Shown here: piece by piece, positions 1-8,312 of the stretch
Numbering within the stretch: position 1 is the first letter of the stretch
Layout of the letters: each line of letters starts with the position of its first letter
Assembly: GCF_003058055.1 (NCBI RefSeq)
Contig: NZ_QBTZ01000001.1
Coordinates: forward strand, 2,870,001 to 2,934,000
Length of the DNA stretch: 64,000 bases
Origin: Acidovorax sp. 107
GTDB lineage: Bacteria > Pseudomonadota > Gammaproteobacteria > Burkholderiales > Burkholderiaceae_C
Reading direction: 5' to 3'
The notes under the pieces: generated by a model
The model's database searches: none
What the model was told of the DNA's origin: nothing
Seen by the model: only the letters and a program-made list of their open reading frames with translations
Position numbers and translations under genes: made by a program

Positions 1-591
1 TTCGCAGCCACCGACGTGGTGATCGTGAGTGGCGGCGTCAGCGACGTGATCGCTGGCATGGCGGCTGTGAACGCAGGCACGCAGACCGAAGATGCCATGG
101 TGGCTGCTGCTCGCAAGGCTGGTGAAGACCTGGCAGCCCAGGTACGCCGCCTGGTGACGGCCGGCGCCAAGTATGTGGTGGTGACCGGCACCTACGACCT
201 GAGCAAGACCCCGTGGGCCAAGACCATCGGCCGCGAGGCCCTGCTGACCAACGCCAGCAGCCGCTTCAACGAAGGCCTGCTCGTGGGCATCGTGGACCTG
301 GGCGCCAACGTGCTGTACGTGGACTCGGCCTATTACGTGAACCTGTACACCAGCGTGCCTGGCAACTATGGCTTCAACAACTCCACGGCGGCGGTGTGCA
401 CATCGGTGGACGCCAACAACGGCATCGGCATTGGTGCAGGCCAGGTCAATTCGGCCCTGTGCAACACCTCCACGCTGCTGTCGGGTGCCAGCGCTACCTC
501 GTTCGTGTTTGCCGACACCGTGTACCTCACGCCGTCGGCCCAACGCCAGTTTGGCACCTACGCCTACGACCGCCTGCGCGCGCGCTGGTAA
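1..591 (+). CDS. SGNH/GDSL-type hydrolase-like protein, C-terminal part (5' end outside window)
   Basis: The reading frame is open from the first base to a TAA at 589-591, leaving 196 residues of a longer protein. The layout matches the last part of SGNH esterases, including the complete one encoded at 1393-2535: a block-III-like segment (SGGVSD), a YVDSAYY segment, paired cysteines and a final block V. Two family residues look replaced. The usual GxND reads GVSD, and the usual DxxHP reads DTVYLTP, so the catalytic histidine position holds Tyr. It may therefore be a non-catalytic or altered member, probably exported. The missing N-terminus (signal peptide and GDS block) cannot be checked. A very strong hairpin follows the stop codon. 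Confidence 0.6.
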   Translation, partial: FAATDVVIVSGGVSDVIAGMAAVNAGTQTEDAMVAAARKAGEDLAAQVRRLVTAGAKYVVVTGTYDLSKTPWAKTIGREALLTNASSRFNEGLLVGIVDLGANVLYVDSAYYVNLYTSVPGNYGFNNSTAAVCTSVDANNGIGIGAGQVNSALCNTSTLLSGASATSFVFADTVYLTPSAQRQFGTYAYDRLRARW

Positions 592-611
592 GCCGGCACG
601 CTCCGGGTTCT

Positions 612-656
612 CCCCAAATAAAAAGGCCGCCCACCGGGCGGCCTTTTTATTTGGGG
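612..656. terminator. Bidirectional rho-independent terminator
   Basis: A perfect 21-bp stem (612-632 with 636-656) closes on a 3-nt ACC loop. The stem carries an A-tract on one arm and a T-tract on the other, so it works in both directions. It separates the converging SGNH-like gene (stop at 591) and ompW (stop at 681). Confidence 0.9.
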
Positions 657-680
657 CGGCGGGTCCGCTCCTTGTGGAGG

Positions 681-1367
681 TCAGAACCGGTACACCACAC
701 CCAGCGCCACCACGTTGGGATTGAGCTTGACGTCGATGGTCTGGCCCGTGGACAGCGTGTTACGCGTCTTCACAAAGGTCTTGTAATACGCCACATCCAG
801 CGACCACTGTTCGTTGAGCGCGATGCTCACACCCACCTGTGGCGTCAGACCAAACCGCGACTCGGCACTCAGCGTGGTGGGGCGCGAGGGGTTGCCACCG
901 GTCAGCCCGGTCAGCGCAGCGGTGCCGCGTTCCTTGAAGAACTTGGCGTAGGTCACGCCCAGGCCCACATAGGGGCGCACCCGGGCATTGGCCTCCAGAA
1001 AGCGGTACTGCGCGAACACGGTCATGGGCAGCACCTTGACCTCGCCGATCTTGCCCACACCGCCGATGGCCCCCGCACCCATGATGTCGTGCTTGAAGGG
1101 CAGCGCCAGGGGCACGTCCACCGCCCAATGGTCGGTGAGCATGTAGGTGATGCCGCCCGCCAGTTGCGTGTCGGCACGCACGTCCACCTTGGTGCCTGTG
1201 AAGCTGGGCGCGGACAGGTCGCCGCTGGTGACCTGCGGCGAGATTTGCGTGGCGCCCGCGCGTACCAGCCAGTTGCCTGCGGTTTGCGCCTGGGCACCGC
1301 CGGACAGGGTGATCGCCAGGGCGGCCAATGCGCCAGCCAGGGAAGGAGAAATGGTTGTGGTTTGCAT
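681..1367 (-). CDS. ompW: OmpW family outer membrane protein
   Basis: The 228-residue protein has a cleavable signal peptide (hydrophobic stretch ending in AQA near residue 25) and the features of the eight-stranded OmpW barrel. These include an NWLVRAG first strand, the family-typical LPFKHDI segment, alternating beta strands and a C-terminal VVYRF with terminal Phe. OmpW proteins form narrow hydrophobic channels in the outer membrane and are tied to stress adaptation. The ATG at 1367 is chosen because the signal peptide starts there and an AAGGG lies about 9 nt upstream; the frame further upstream is not protein-like. It lies 25 nt downstream of the SGNH lipoprotein gene on the same strand, so the two may be co-transcribed. 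Confidence 0.9.
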   Translation of the reverse strand: MQTTTISPSLAGALAALAITLSGGAQAQTAGNWLVRAGATQISPQVTSGDLSAPSFTGTKVDVRADTQLAGGITYMLTDHWAVDVPLALPFKHDIMGAGAIGGVGKIGEVKVLPMTVFAQYRFLEANARVRPYVGLGVTYAKFFKERGTAALTGLTGGNPSRPTTLSAESRFGLTPQVGVSIALNEQWSLDVAYYKTFVKTRNTLSTGQTIDVKLNPNVVALGVVYRF

Positions 1368-1392
1368 GGTGTGTGAACCCTTCAACAGCCGA

Positions 1393-2535
1393 TTACAGCC
1401 AGCCAGCGCGGGCCAGCGAACGCGATACCAGCTGGCTGACCAGCTGGTGGCCATACGGCGTGGGGTGGAAGCTGTCGGAGAACGCGTAGGTCTTCCACCA
1501 GTCCGCACCACCCGTGGCGCCTGCGGGCGGTGTCTGTGCCGACAGGGCGGCTGCCGTGCAGGTGGGGAAGGTATAGGTGGGCAGGCCGTCAGCACCCAGG
1601 CCCGTGATGGGGCATGCGGTGTATTTGGCGTTGGTCAGCCCGAACTGCGCAGGGTTGGCCACCTGGTCGTTGAACGAGGTGTAGAAGTCCACCACCACCA
1701 CCTTGCTGTTGCCCGCAAAACGTTTGGCCAGCTGGGCGTTGAAGGCTTCGAGCCAGGCCTTGAGCAGGCCCTGCACCTGCGCACTGGCGGCAGCGCCCGC
1801 TGACGCCGTGATGCCGCCGAGCACCTGCTGCAGGCGCGGCGTCTTGTCGATGGCAGGCATGTTGAGCACCGCCACACGCTGTGCGCCCTTGCTCAAGGCA
1901 TTGGCTTCGATCGCGTCGTGGAACTTGTCGGCCAGCGCCACCATGTAGGCGCCACCCACCTGGGCCTGGCCCGTGGCACCGCCCGCGAGGCCTGCGTTCA
2001 CCGTGGCTGCAGGCAGCAAGGTGGACAGCAGCGCGCCGAAGGCCTTGCCGCCGTCCTTGGAGGCCGACAGGTAGGCACCAATGAGGTCCGCGGCATCGTT
2101 GCCACCACCGTCGATCAGCAGCAGGTCGCCCGCGCTGAAGCCGTCGACGCCGGCATCGGTCAGTTGCTTGACGATGGAGACAGGCGACGTGGGTGCCGTG
2201 AAGTTGTTGATGCGCCCGCCGCCGATGGCGTAGTTGGTGCAGCCCGCCGCATTGTTGAAGGCACTGCCGGTGAACGCATAGCGGGGGCAGAGCGTGTTGC
2301 TGTAGCTGCTGGCCACCAGCTCCGGCCAGATGGGTGTGGACGATGGGCCCGTGGGCGCACTGCCCTGCACCGTGAACTTGAAGCCAAACGTGCCGCTATC
2401 GGCAATGCTGTCACCCATGACCTTGACGGTCTTGATGGGCGCCACCGGAGCGGTGTCGGCACCGCCGCCTCCGCACGCCACCAGCAGCGACGCTGCCGCC
2501 AGAGAAACCCACAAAGCCTTGCGCTGAAAAACCAT
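1393..2535 (-). CDS. SGNH/GDSL hydrolase family lipoprotein
   Basis: This 380-residue secreted lipoprotein has a signal peptide ending in a lipobox (LLVAC, Cys near residue 21) followed by a glycine spacer. The SGNH blocks are intact: GDSIADSG (nucleophile Ser), GGGND (block III) and DSFHPTP (catalytic Asp/His). It is probably an outer-membrane-anchored esterase or lipase; the substrate is unknown. The ATG at 2535 is preferred because AGGAG lies 8 nt upstream; a GTG three codons earlier would overlap that site. A 20-bp palindrome about 25 bp upstream matches one in front of fadD, hinting at control by a fatty-acid-responsive TetR-type regulator. Confidence 0.85.
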   Translation of the reverse strand: MVFQRKALWVSLAAASLLVACGGGGADTAPVAPIKTVKVMGDSIADSGTFGFKFTVQGSAPTGPSSTPIWPELVASSYSNTLCPRYAFTGSAFNNAAGCTNYAIGGGRINNFTAPTSPVSIVKQLTDAGVDGFSAGDLLLIDGGGNDAADLIGAYLSASKDGGKAFGALLSTLLPAATVNAGLAGGATGQAQVGGAYMVALADKFHDAIEANALSKGAQRVAVLNMPAIDKTPRLQQVLGGITASAGAAASAQVQGLLKAWLEAFNAQLAKRFAGNSKVVVVDFYTSFNDQVANPAQFGLTNAKYTACPITGLGADGLPTYTFPTCTAAALSAQTPPAGATGGADWWKTYAFSDSFHPTPYGHQLVSQLVSRSLARAGWL

Positions 2536-2559
2536 CGGTATCACTCCTGTTATCGTAAA

Positions 2560-2579
2560 AATAGAACGACCGTGCTATT
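2560..2579. promoter_or_regulatory. Palindromic operator, TetR type, upstream of the SGNH lipoprotein gene
   Basis: AATAGAACGACCGTGCTATT is a 20-bp palindrome with only two mismatched pairs. Its 14-bp core (AGAACGACCGTGCT) matches the element at 13103-13116 upstream of fadD. The size and symmetry fit TetR-family regulators of fatty-acid degradation; which regulator binds it is inference. Confidence 0.5.
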
Positions 2580-2604
2580 CCTCGCGGATCATATTCGCCA
2601 ACGC

Positions 2605-2637
2605 AAAAAAGCCCCACCGGGTAAATACCGGTGGGGC
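2605..2637 (-). terminator. Rho-independent terminator of the alpha/beta-hydrolase lipoprotein gene
   Basis: A 10-bp GC-rich stem (2611-2620 with 2628-2637) and a 7-nt loop are followed on the minus strand by six Ts (2610-2605). It ends transcription from the gene whose stop is at 2700 and insulates the next gene on the same strand. Confidence 0.85.
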
Positions 2638-2699
2638 TTAGGGGTGGGGTTCTAAAAGCCTGCGAACCCCTTGGGGGCTTCACGCAGGCATCACAGCCG

Positions 2700-3998
2700 T
2701 CACTTGACGGTGTCGAACACCGCCTTGGCCTGCGCGTGGCAGAACGGCGGCTCGTAGGTGCCGTGGTAGCTGCCGTAGTAGGTGGCAAAAGCTGCCGAGG
2801 TGGGGTCGGTGGGTGCCTTGCCGCCAGGACCATAGGTGGCCTGGATGGCAGCGTCCACATCCACCGTGTTCACATTCGTCACACCCCGGCTGTCGAAGTC
2901 GGCTTTCATGACGGCCATGTGAACTGCTGGGGGCACGGTGGGGTCGCCTGCGCCACCACACAACATGACGCGCGCCTTGGGGGTCCAGCCCAGCAGGTCG
3001 TTCTTTTTGGCGGCCAGATACAGTGGATGGGTGGTGCTGGTCTGCGAACCGGTGATGAACGCCGACTGGAACAGCGCGTCACGCGCCTGGTTAGGCGTGC
3101 CCGCAGGCAGCGTGCCCGTGGTCACCAGGGTGGTGTAGTTGAGCGTGGGGTTGGGCAACAGGTTCTCGATGTAGCCGGAGTACGGCGCCTTGAACACATC
3201 CTTCACGTCGGTGTAGACGGTGCCATAGACCTTCTGCCAGGCCGTGACGAGGTAGGGCACAAAGAACTGCACACCAGCGATCGCGTCTGGAATGCGCAGC
3301 GAACCCGACAGGTTGTAGGGGCCGGCCAAGTGAGCGCCCGCGACCACGTTGAATTCGTTGCCGTAGTCCCGCTCGGCGGCGCGCTGCGCCGCCATGGACG
3401 AGTGGCCGCCCTGCGAGTACCCGGTGAACATCACCTTGCCCGACAGCGTGGCGCCCACCGTGCTTGCCGCATTGCGTGCTGCACGCACCGAGTCGATGAC
3501 CGAGGTGGCTTCCGAATCGGCATGCAGGTAGGGGTGGTAGCTGTAGCCCGACTTGGCAAAGCCCAGGTAGTCGGTGGCCACCACGGCATAGCCCTGCGCG
3601 GCGTACATGGCGGCCAGCAGGAAGGTTTCGCTGTCCTGCGGGTTCGCCAGGGTGCGGGGCTTTTGCACATCGGTGCCCTTGGCGTAGGCCACCAGTGGAG
3701 CGGCCGTGGTGCATGTGCCGGCGGGCACCAGCATCACGCCCGAGGCGTTGGTGTTCTCGCCGCTCTTGGCACCCACGGTCGCATAGTTCAGAGACACCAC
3801 CTTCACGTCACATTTGGCCTTGCCGCTGATCGCCTGCAGGCCGCTGCTGGCCGTGGCCGCATCGATCTGCGCCACGGTGAGCGTGGTGAGCGTGGCGGGA
3901 GGGTCAATCAACGCGCCGCGCGCCGGGTCGTCAGAGCCACCGCAGGCGACAAGCAGGACCGCTGCAGCGGCCACACAGGTAAGGCGGAAATAGGTCAT
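2700..3998 (-). CDS. Alpha/beta-hydrolase family lipoprotein (secreted lipase/esterase-like)
   Basis: The 432-residue protein begins with a lipoprotein signal peptide (LLVAC, Cys near residue 19). It contains an alpha/beta-hydrolase fold: a GYAVVATDYLG strand-turn, the nucleophile elbow GYSQGG, a GAGDPTVPP segment that probably carries the catalytic Asp, and a C-terminal HGTYEP that may supply His. This pattern resembles secretory triacylglycerol lipases. It would act at the cell surface on esters; the true substrate is not known. A GAGG lies about 9 nt before the ATG at 3998. The gene has its own terminator, so it is probably monocistronic. Confidence 0.8.
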   Translation of the reverse strand: MTYFRLTCVAAAAVLLVACGGSDDPARGALIDPPATLTTLTVAQIDAATASSGLQAISGKAKCDVKVVSLNYATVGAKSGENTNASGVMLVPAGTCTTAAPLVAYAKGTDVQKPRTLANPQDSETFLLAAMYAAQGYAVVATDYLGFAKSGYSYHPYLHADSEATSVIDSVRAARNAASTVGATLSGKVMFTGYSQGGHSSMAAQRAAERDYGNEFNVVAGAHLAGPYNLSGSLRIPDAIAGVQFFVPYLVTAWQKVYGTVYTDVKDVFKAPYSGYIENLLPNPTLNYTTLVTTGTLPAGTPNQARDALFQSAFITGSQTSTTHPLYLAAKKNDLLGWTPKARVMLCGGAGDPTVPPAVHMAVMKADFDSRGVTNVNTVDVDAAIQATYGPGGKAPTDPTSAAFATYYGSYHGTYEPPFCHAQAKAVFDTVK

Positions 3999-4131
3999 GG
4001 ATGGATACCTCGGTCAGTGAAGAACGACGCATCGTGCGCGCACCTGCGCTGCAGCATCCATAGGGGATAACGCGGGAGGCCGCACGCCGCCAGACACCTA
4101 GGCGACAGCGCGCCGGGGCCCGCGTGACCGG

Positions 4132-4401
4132 TCAGTCGGGACGGTGCACGCCGTACAGCACCTTCATCCCCAGGATGGTGCCCGCCAGGGCCAGAGTGAT
4201 GGCATTGGCCACCACGATGGGCCAGGCTGCCAGCGCCAGGCCGTAGGCCAGCCACAGTGCCACGCCCACCGTGAAAACGCTGTACATGCCCAGCGAGATA
4301 CCGCTGACGTCGCGGGTGCGAAAAGTGTGCAGGGCCTGGGGCACAAAGCTGCAGGTGGTCAGGCAGGCGGCGAGGTAGCCGATCAGTTCGTGGAGTTGCA
4401 T
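4132..4401 (-). CDS. SemiSWEET family sugar transporter
   Basis: The product is 89 residues, the normal size of a bacterial SemiSWEET, with three membrane helices and the PQ-loop motif (FVPQALHTFRTRD). It also has the SLGMYSVF segment typical of the family. Two copies dimerise to form a sugar facilitator in the inner membrane. The ATG at 4401 is chosen by family length; the frame further upstream runs into dacB and is not protein-like. No clear ribosome-binding site was seen. It lies 31 nt downstream of dacB on the same strand and is possibly co-transcribed. Confidence 0.85.
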   Translation of the reverse strand: MQLHELIGYLAACLTTCSFVPQALHTFRTRDVSGISLGMYSVFTVGVALWLAYGLALAAWPIVVANAITLALAGTILGMKVLYGVHRPD

Positions 4402-4432
4402 GGTGGGGAAGAAGCGAGGCAGCGCCGATTGT

Positions 4433-5908
4433 TCATTGCTCGCGCGCCGTCCAGTCGATGAGGCTGTCGAGCACCGGCCGCGCCGCGCCCGCATTGGCGT
4501 GGTTGACCACGGCCACCAGCACATAGCGACGCCCACTCGCGGCATGCACATAGCCCGCCACAGCCATCACGTCGCGCAGGCTGCCGGTCTTGAGGTGGGC
4601 AGTGCCCGCCCGGCTCTGGCTGCGGCGCAGTGTGCCGTCCACACCCGTGATCGGCAGCGACGCCACCAGCTCGGGCATCACAGGTGACACCCAGGCCATC
4701 TGCAGCATGCGGGCCAGAGCCTGAGCGGTCAGGCGGGCGTCGCGGCTGAGCCCGGCGCCGTTGTCCACCTGCGGCAGGTCCGCATCGCCCATGCGAGCCT
4801 GCCACCACTGGCGCAGCACCTCGCGGGCCCCATCAAACGTGGCCACACCGTTTTTTTGCAACGCCAGGGTCAGCAACACCTGCTGTGCCATCACGTTGTT
4901 GCTGTACTTGTTCACATCGCGCACCACCTCGGCCAGCGCGGGGGACGTGACCACAAACGCGGGTTTGAGGCCCGGGGGGACCTTGCCATCGCGCACGCTG
5001 CCCGTGAGCTTGCCGCCCAGTTCGCGCCACATGCCCTCCACCGCCCGCGCCGCAAAGCCGCGCGGATCGGCCGCAGCCACCGGCCACACGCGTTCACCAC
5101 ACGCGGCGGGGTACACACCCTGGAACGACACCTTCGAGGGGTCCGACAGCTCTGCTCGCAGGGTGGCACGCCAGTCACCACAGTCTGCGCCCGGCGCCGC
5201 CAGCGCCACGGTGGGCTGGCGCTGCACCCCGGCCAAAGGCGGGTCGTACTGGATGCGCGCCAGACCGGCGGCAGCATCGGGCACAAAGGTCATCACCGAC
5301 GACTTGTAATTCAGCAGCAGGGCGTCGGGTGAGACGTTGTAGGGCCGCAGCGGTTCGCCATCAAACCGCGCCGGGTCCTGGTCCGGCACGTCGAACGCGC
5401 TGCGGTCCAGCACGATGTCGCCCACGATGACCTGGATGCCCTGGCCCTGCAGCCGCCGCATTAGCAGCCACAGCCGCTCCATGACCAGCTTGGGGTCGCC
5501 CTGGCCCTGGATATACACATTGCCCCGCAGGCTGCCGTCCTGCACTGTGCCCTGCACATACACCGGCGTGTTCCAGACATAGGCGGGGCCCAGCTGTTCC
5601 AGCGCTGCATAGGTGGTCACCAGCTTCATCACCGACGCGGGGTTCACAGGCACCTGGGCACGGTGCGCAAGGCGCGGACTGGCCTTGCCAACCGGTTGCG
5701 CGTCCACCACCATCACCGACAGGGCCTCGCGGGGGAGCTTGGCGCGGACCAGGGCGGCCTCCACCTCGGGCGGCAGAGGGCCTGCAGCGGGAGCCGCCGT
5801 CTGCGCCCCCGCCGAGCCCACCCCGCCCGCAGCCATCAGCCACGCAGCACCCCAACCCACCACACCACGCAGCACACGGCGGCGCCAAAGAGCAGAAACA
5901 GACAACAT
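4433..5908 (-). CDS. dacB: D-alanyl-D-alanine carboxypeptidase/endopeptidase (PBP4, peptidase S13)
   Basis: This periplasmic enzyme removes the terminal D-Ala from peptidoglycan stem peptides or cleaves cross-links. The 491-residue protein has a signal peptide (about residues 15-36, ending AGAQ). It carries the three penicillin-binding motifs: SVMK (Ser about residue 92), SNN in KYSNNVMAQ, and HLKTG near the C-terminus, as in the PBP4/DacB family. The ATG at 5908 is used; an in-frame GTG lies 21 nt upstream. It is divergent from the EamA gene (90-nt gap) and precedes the SemiSWEET gene. Confidence 0.93.
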   Translation of the reverse strand: MLSVSALWRRRVLRGVVGWGAAWLMAAGGVGSAGAQTAAPAAGPLPPEVEAALVRAKLPREALSVMVVDAQPVGKASPRLAHRAQVPVNPASVMKLVTTYAALEQLGPAYVWNTPVYVQGTVQDGSLRGNVYIQGQGDPKLVMERLWLLMRRLQGQGIQVIVGDIVLDRSAFDVPDQDPARFDGEPLRPYNVSPDALLLNYKSSVMTFVPDAAAGLARIQYDPPLAGVQRQPTVALAAPGADCGDWRATLRAELSDPSKVSFQGVYPAACGERVWPVAAADPRGFAARAVEGMWRELGGKLTGSVRDGKVPPGLKPAFVVTSPALAEVVRDVNKYSNNVMAQQVLLTLALQKNGVATFDGAREVLRQWWQARMGDADLPQVDNGAGLSRDARLTAQALARMLQMAWVSPVMPELVASLPITGVDGTLRRSQSRAGTAHLKTGSLRDVMAVAGYVHAASGRRYVLVAVVNHANAGAARPVLDSLIDWTAREQ

Positions 5909-5998
5909 GGCGGGGAGTCTATCGCCCACACACCTGCACCAAGCGCCGCTCTACTCCCAGCGCCAGCACGGCCTGCGGCGGGCGCCGATAATCGCCCG

Positions 5999-6979
5999 AT
6001 GCGTTTTTCTCCCCGCACCATCGGCCTGCTGGCGGCCGTGGTCACCGTCACCATCTGGACGGGCTTCATCATCATCGCCCGCGCCTCGGCCCAGCGCACG
6101 CTCACCCCGTTCGACATTGCACTGCTGCGCATCGTGGGCGCCAGCCTGGTGCTGCTGCCCTGGGGCTGGTGGATGGTGCGGCGACGTCTGGCGGCACGGG
6201 GAGCCTCGGCACCGGCGTCCAGCCTGGCGGGCATCTCGCCCCTGCCCTTGCGCACCACGGCGCTGCTGGGCAGCTTTGGCGGGCTGCTGTACGCGCTGCT
6301 GGCCTATTCGGGGTTCTTCCATGCACCGGCCACCCATGCGGCGGTACTCATGCCGGGCAGCCTGCCGCTGTGGACGGCGCTGCTGGCCGCCTGGCTGCTG
6401 CGCGACCACATCACGCCGCTGCGCGCCGCCGGCCTGGCGCTGATCGTGGCGGGCGATCTGCTGGTGGGTGGGCGCAGCCTGCTGGCGGCGTTTTCGGGCG
6501 GCGATGTCTGGAAGGGCGACCTGCTGTTCATGCTGGCCGCGTCGTCCTGGGCCACCTACAGTGTGCTGGCGCGGCGCTACGCGGTGGACGCGGTGCAGGC
6601 CACCATTGCCGTCACGGCGTTTGCCTGCGTGGTGTACCTGCCCAGCTACTCGCTGCTGGTCTCGCTGGGTGCGGTCACCAGTCACCTGGCGCTGGCGCCG
6701 TGGAGCGAGATCGCGTTCCAGATGCTGTTCCAGGGCGGTGGCTCCGTGGTGGTCTCAGGCATTGGCTTCACGCGCATGATCCAGCACTACGGCCCCGTGC
6801 GATCGACCATGATCACGGCCCTGGTGCCTGGACTGTCGGCGATGGGGGCGGTGATTTTTCTGGACGAGCCGATGCACTGGAACCTGGTGGCTGGCCTGCT
6901 GCTGGTCACCGCCGGTATCCTCGTGGGCGTGCTGCGCAAAAGCCAGGCCCCGAAAGCCCCTGCCGCTGCCACCCCCTGA
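5999..6979 (+). CDS. EamA/DMT family transporter
   Basis: The 326-residue protein is almost entirely hydrophobic, with about ten predicted membrane helices arranged as two EamA repeats. The second repeat includes the usual ALVPGLSAMGAVIFLDEP segment. Members of the drug/metabolite transporter superfamily export amino acids, metabolites or drugs; the substrate here cannot be told. The start is placed where the first helix begins, because the frame upstream overlaps dacB on the other strand and is not protein-like. tsaB follows 44 nt downstream. Confidence 0.88.
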   Translation: MRFSPRTIGLLAAVVTVTIWTGFIIIARASAQRTLTPFDIALLRIVGASLVLLPWGWWMVRRRLAARGASAPASSLAGISPLPLRTTALLGSFGGLLYALLAYSGFFHAPATHAAVLMPGSLPLWTALLAAWLLRDHITPLRAAGLALIVAGDLLVGGRSLLAAFSGGDVWKGDLLFMLAASSWATYSVLARRYAVDAVQATIAVTAFACVVYLPSYSLLVSLGAVTSHLALAPWSEIAFQMLFQGGGSVVVSGIGFTRMIQHYGPVRSTMITALVPGLSAMGAVIFLDEPMHWNLVAGLLLVTAGILVGVLRKSQAPKAPAAATP

Positions 6980-7023
6980 GCCCCATCGCCGAACGCGCCG
7001 CCAAAGACCACCACACCCAGCCC

Positions 7024-7737
7024 ATGAATCTGCTCGCCTTTGACACCAGTACCGACACCCTCTCCATTGCCGTGCAGCACGGCGATGGCGTCTGGCAGCA
7101 CCAAGGGCCCGGGGGGCCGCAGGCCTCGGCGGCACTGATTCCCGCCGTGCGTGCGCTGATGGCGCAAGCGGGCCTGACTTTCGACACGCTGGATGCGGTG
7201 GTGTTCGGGCGCGGCCCCGGCTCGTTCACCGGGCTGCGCACCGCCTGTGCCGTGGCCCAGGGTCTGGCCTTTGGTGCCAAGGGCGGGCAAGGTGTGCCGG
7301 TCTTGCCCGTAGACACCCTGCTGGCCGTGGCCGAGGAAGCCCGCCATCAGCACGGCTGCACCCAGGTGGTGGCGGTGCTGGATGCGCGCATGGACGAGGT
7401 CTACCACGCGCACTGCGAGTGGCTGCCCGCCGAAGCCCGCTGGCAGGCCGACGAAGACTTCGGCCTGGGGGCGCCCGAGTCGGTGCAGCCCCCAACAGGC
7501 TGGACGGTGGCTGGCAACGCCCGCGCGCCCTACGGCGACCGGTTGGCGCCTACCGCCCCGCACCTCATGGCCTTGCCTACCGCCGCAGCCCTGCTGCGCC
7601 TGGCGCCCGCGCTGATCACCGCCGGCCATGCCGTGGCCGCCAGTGACGCCCTGCCGCGCTATATCCGCGATAAAGTGGCGCAAACCACCGCCGAACGCGC
7701 CGCACTGCGTGCCGCCCAGGCAGCGGCAACGCCCTGA
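7024..7737 (+). CDS. tsaB: tRNA threonylcarbamoyladenosine biosynthesis protein TsaB
   Basis: TsaB (YeaZ) is the scaffold partner of TsaD in making t6A37 on ANN-reading tRNAs. The 237-residue protein starts with the family signature LLAFDTSTDTLSIAV. It contains the FGRGPGSFTGLRTACAVAQGLAF stretch (split by a Val before it) characteristic of the ASKHA fold. It is followed by rimI, an arrangement widely conserved in proteobacteria, so the pair probably forms an operon with the next gene. Confidence 0.95.
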   Translation: MNLLAFDTSTDTLSIAVQHGDGVWQHQGPGGPQASAALIPAVRALMAQAGLTFDTLDAVVFGRGPGSFTGLRTACAVAQGLAFGAKGGQGVPVLPVDTLLAVAEEARHQHGCTQVVAVLDARMDEVYHAHCEWLPAEARWQADEDFGLGAPESVQPPTGWTVAGNARAPYGDRLAPTAPHLMALPTAAALLRLAPALITAGHAVAASDALPRYIRDKVAQTTAERAALRAAQAAATP

Positions 7738-7758
7738 GAAGGGGTGAACGAATCCCTC

Positions 7759-8259
7759 ATGAGCGCACTGCCCACCTCCTCCGCATCGCCGTCCGGCGCC
7801 AGCCCCACCCGCCCCGAGGCACGCTTCGAGGCCCTGACCCTGGCGCGGCTCGATGCCGTGCTGGCCGTGGAGCAACTCGCCTATTCGCACCCCTGGACCC
7901 GCGGCAACTTCACCGACGCCATGGCCTCGGGCTACGAGGCGCAGCTGCTGATGGCGGACGAGCATCTGCTGGGTTACTTTGTGGCCATGATGGGCGTGGA
8001 TGAGGTGCACCTGCTCAACATCACCGTCACCCCCGAGTACCAGCGCCAGGGCTGGGCCCGCGTGCTGCTGGACGCCCTGGCCCTGTGGTCACGCGGGCGC
8101 GGTGCACAATGGCTGTGGCTGGAGGTGCGGGTGAGCAACCTGCGCGCCCAGCAGATCTACCAGACCCACGGATTCCGCCGCGTGGGCGACCGCAAGCGTT
8201 ACTACCCTGCAGCACACGGACAGCGCGAAGACGCCGTGGTCATGAGCCTGGCTCTCTGA
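7759..8259 (+). CDS. rimI: Ribosomal protein S18-alanine N-acetyltransferase
   Basis: This GNAT-family enzyme acetylates the N-terminal Ala of ribosomal protein S18. The 166-residue protein has the GNAT core: the acetyl-CoA-binding segment QRQGWARVL (motif A), the preceding LLNITVTPEY strand and LEVRVSNLRAQQIYQTHGF (motif B). These fit RimI. ATG 7759 is used; a GTG at 7744 in the same frame directly after an AAGGGG run is an alternative start. It begins 21 nt after tsaB and is followed by the psi-like gene. Confidence 0.93.
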   Translation: MSALPTSSASPSGASPTRPEARFEALTLARLDAVLAVEQLAYSHPWTRGNFTDAMASGYEAQLLMADEHLLGYFVAMMGVDEVHLLNITVTPEYQRQGWARVLLDALALWSRGRGAQWLWLEVRVSNLRAQQIYQTHGFRRVGDRKRYYPAAHGQREDAVVMSLAL

Positions 8260-8312
8260 CCCCACGCCGCACCCGACCCTGCTGAACCTCTGATGGCCTG
8301 TTTTCTTTCTGT

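Noticed and set aside
4021..4040. Third copy of the fatty-acid-type operator upstream of the alpha/beta-hydrolase lipoprotein gene (AGAACGACGCATCGTGCG)
   Set aside because: The half-sites resemble the motif, but the centre is longer (ACGA-CGCA-TCGT), so the geometry differs from the other two copies.
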